From Aristolochia californica (lineage: Eukaryota; Streptophyta; Magnoliopsida; Piperales; Aristolochiaceae): a DNA stretch of 64,000 nucleotides. The notes below the pieces were generated by a model. That model was not told the DNA's origin and ran no database searches. It was given only the letters and a program-made list of their open reading frames with translations. The position numbers and the translations under genes were made by a program. The stretch is taken from contig JARWKL010000007.1 of NCBI GenBank assembly GCA_029961685.1, positions 30,124,027-30,188,026 of the forward strand, read 5' to 3'. Each line of letters opens with the position of its first letter. Position 1 is the first letter of the stretch. Below, piece after piece: positions 63,547 through 64,000 of this stretch.

Positions 63547-64000
63547 TCACCCCCGTCCTGGAGAAAGAGCTTATCCTCAAGCTCGAAGTAGGGGTAGAGG
63601 GGGCGGAACACAGCTAATGGCTCCCATGTCATGTCACTGGGATCAGCATCAGCCCATTGCACTTGGATCTCCCAATCACCCTAAATGCGGTGAGCCTATA
63701 ATACCTGTGTTGGGGTAGAAAGTACACGTCCCTCATGTAGTGGGGGCAGAGGTGTGTGCAGCAAGGGAGAGTCACCTTGGACGGCCTTCAATTGGGAGAC
63801 ATGAAACACATTATGAATCCTGGCCTCTGGCGGAAGCTGCAAGCGGTAGGCAACTGTACCAATGCGGTCCATAACCTGAAAGGAACCATAATACTTCGGA
63901 GAGAGCTTGTGGCGTTTGGATGCTGTCAGTGATAGCTGCCTGTAGTGTTGGAGACGCAACCATACATAATCTCCTAAAGAAAAGAAGACTTCCCGGTGCT
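63547..64000 (-). pseudogene. Element M integrase tail and chromodomain (partial)
   Basis: Minus-strand frame 63959-63696 reads HKLSPKYYGSFQVMDRIGTV, AYRLQLPPEARIHNVFHVSQ and LLHTPLPPLHEGRVLSTPTQ. The chromodomain follows to 63547 (GDWEIQVQWADADPSDMTWE). One stop (near 63684) is seen. Sequence continues past the window. Confidence 0.85.

Larger units (their letters stand above)
63122..64000 (-). mobile_element. Element M: chromovirus, minus strand, leaving the window
   Basis: 3' LTR (63122-63546), minus-strand polypurine tract (TCACCCCCGTCCTGGAG) and chromodomain/integrase end. The 5' part lies beyond 64000. Left target pentamer would be AAATG (63117-63121). Confidence 0.88.

Overview
This is a 64-kb block of plant intergenic DNA built almost entirely of LTR retrotransposons nested in one another. 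No intact host gene is visible. The plant origin rests on Ty3/gypsy chromoviruses with a C-terminal chromodomain, an Athila-type gypsy element, a copia element, primer sites for initiator tRNA-Met (TGGTATCAGA), miniature TRIM elements, and captured pieces of plant-type genes. The sequence suggests a repeat-rich seed plant with a large genome; the species cannot be named from it.

Left half (1-30388): an old copia element (X, + strand) is split by chromovirus A (814-6125) and by a 22-kb composite (7616-29957). The composite is a short-LTR element (P) containing the body and one LTR of a second family (F). Chromovirus B (7946-27882, target duplication AAATA) sits in the F LTR. B is split by C (9898-13877, minus) and D (16061-26750, minus, duplication GGGAC). 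C holds a solo LTR (10437-10884, duplication CTGTG). D holds E (17950-23486, duplication CAATG), and E holds a TRIM (22279-22595, duplication GAAGC). The target duplications give the order of insertion.

Middle (30389-48577): an LTR fragment (T), two non-autonomous elements joined tail to tail (Q plus, R minus; R carries a pentatricopeptide-repeat gene fragment and an unidentified fragment), a truncated chromovirus (S), and a minus-strand Athila-type element (38939-47404). The Athila reverse transcriptase is split by non-autonomous element G (42233-45197, duplication CCATA), which is split by another TRIM (44383-44721, duplication GGGTT). A chimera of one family's LTR with a TRIM body follows at 47405-48277.

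Right half (48278-64000): element I is split in its 3' LTR by J (50766-57951). J carries an aspartate carbamoyltransferase copy that runs from its start codon and a ketoacyl-synthase-like scrap. J is split by K (51754-55119), which carries the C-terminal part of a tomosyn/Lgl-like gene. A minus-strand LTR (N) is split by L (58726-62956, duplication GGTGG), which carries fragments of a GH3 beta-xylosidase, a cathepsin-B-like protease and a protein disulfide isomerase in a row on one strand. A chromovirus (M) begins at 63122 and leaves the window.

The main result is a set of related non-autonomous elements (J, K, L, Q, R) that carry host-gene pieces. J, K and L share the polypurine tract and about 40 bp of 3' coding tail with the full-length chromoviruses A, B and E. 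K, Q and R also share the region just after the primer site, and J, L and the chromovirus E LTR share a core promoter-like motif. The simplest reading is that the carriers derive from the chromoviruses, kept the cis-acting ends, replaced the coding middle with host sequence, and were moved by chromovirus proteins in trans.
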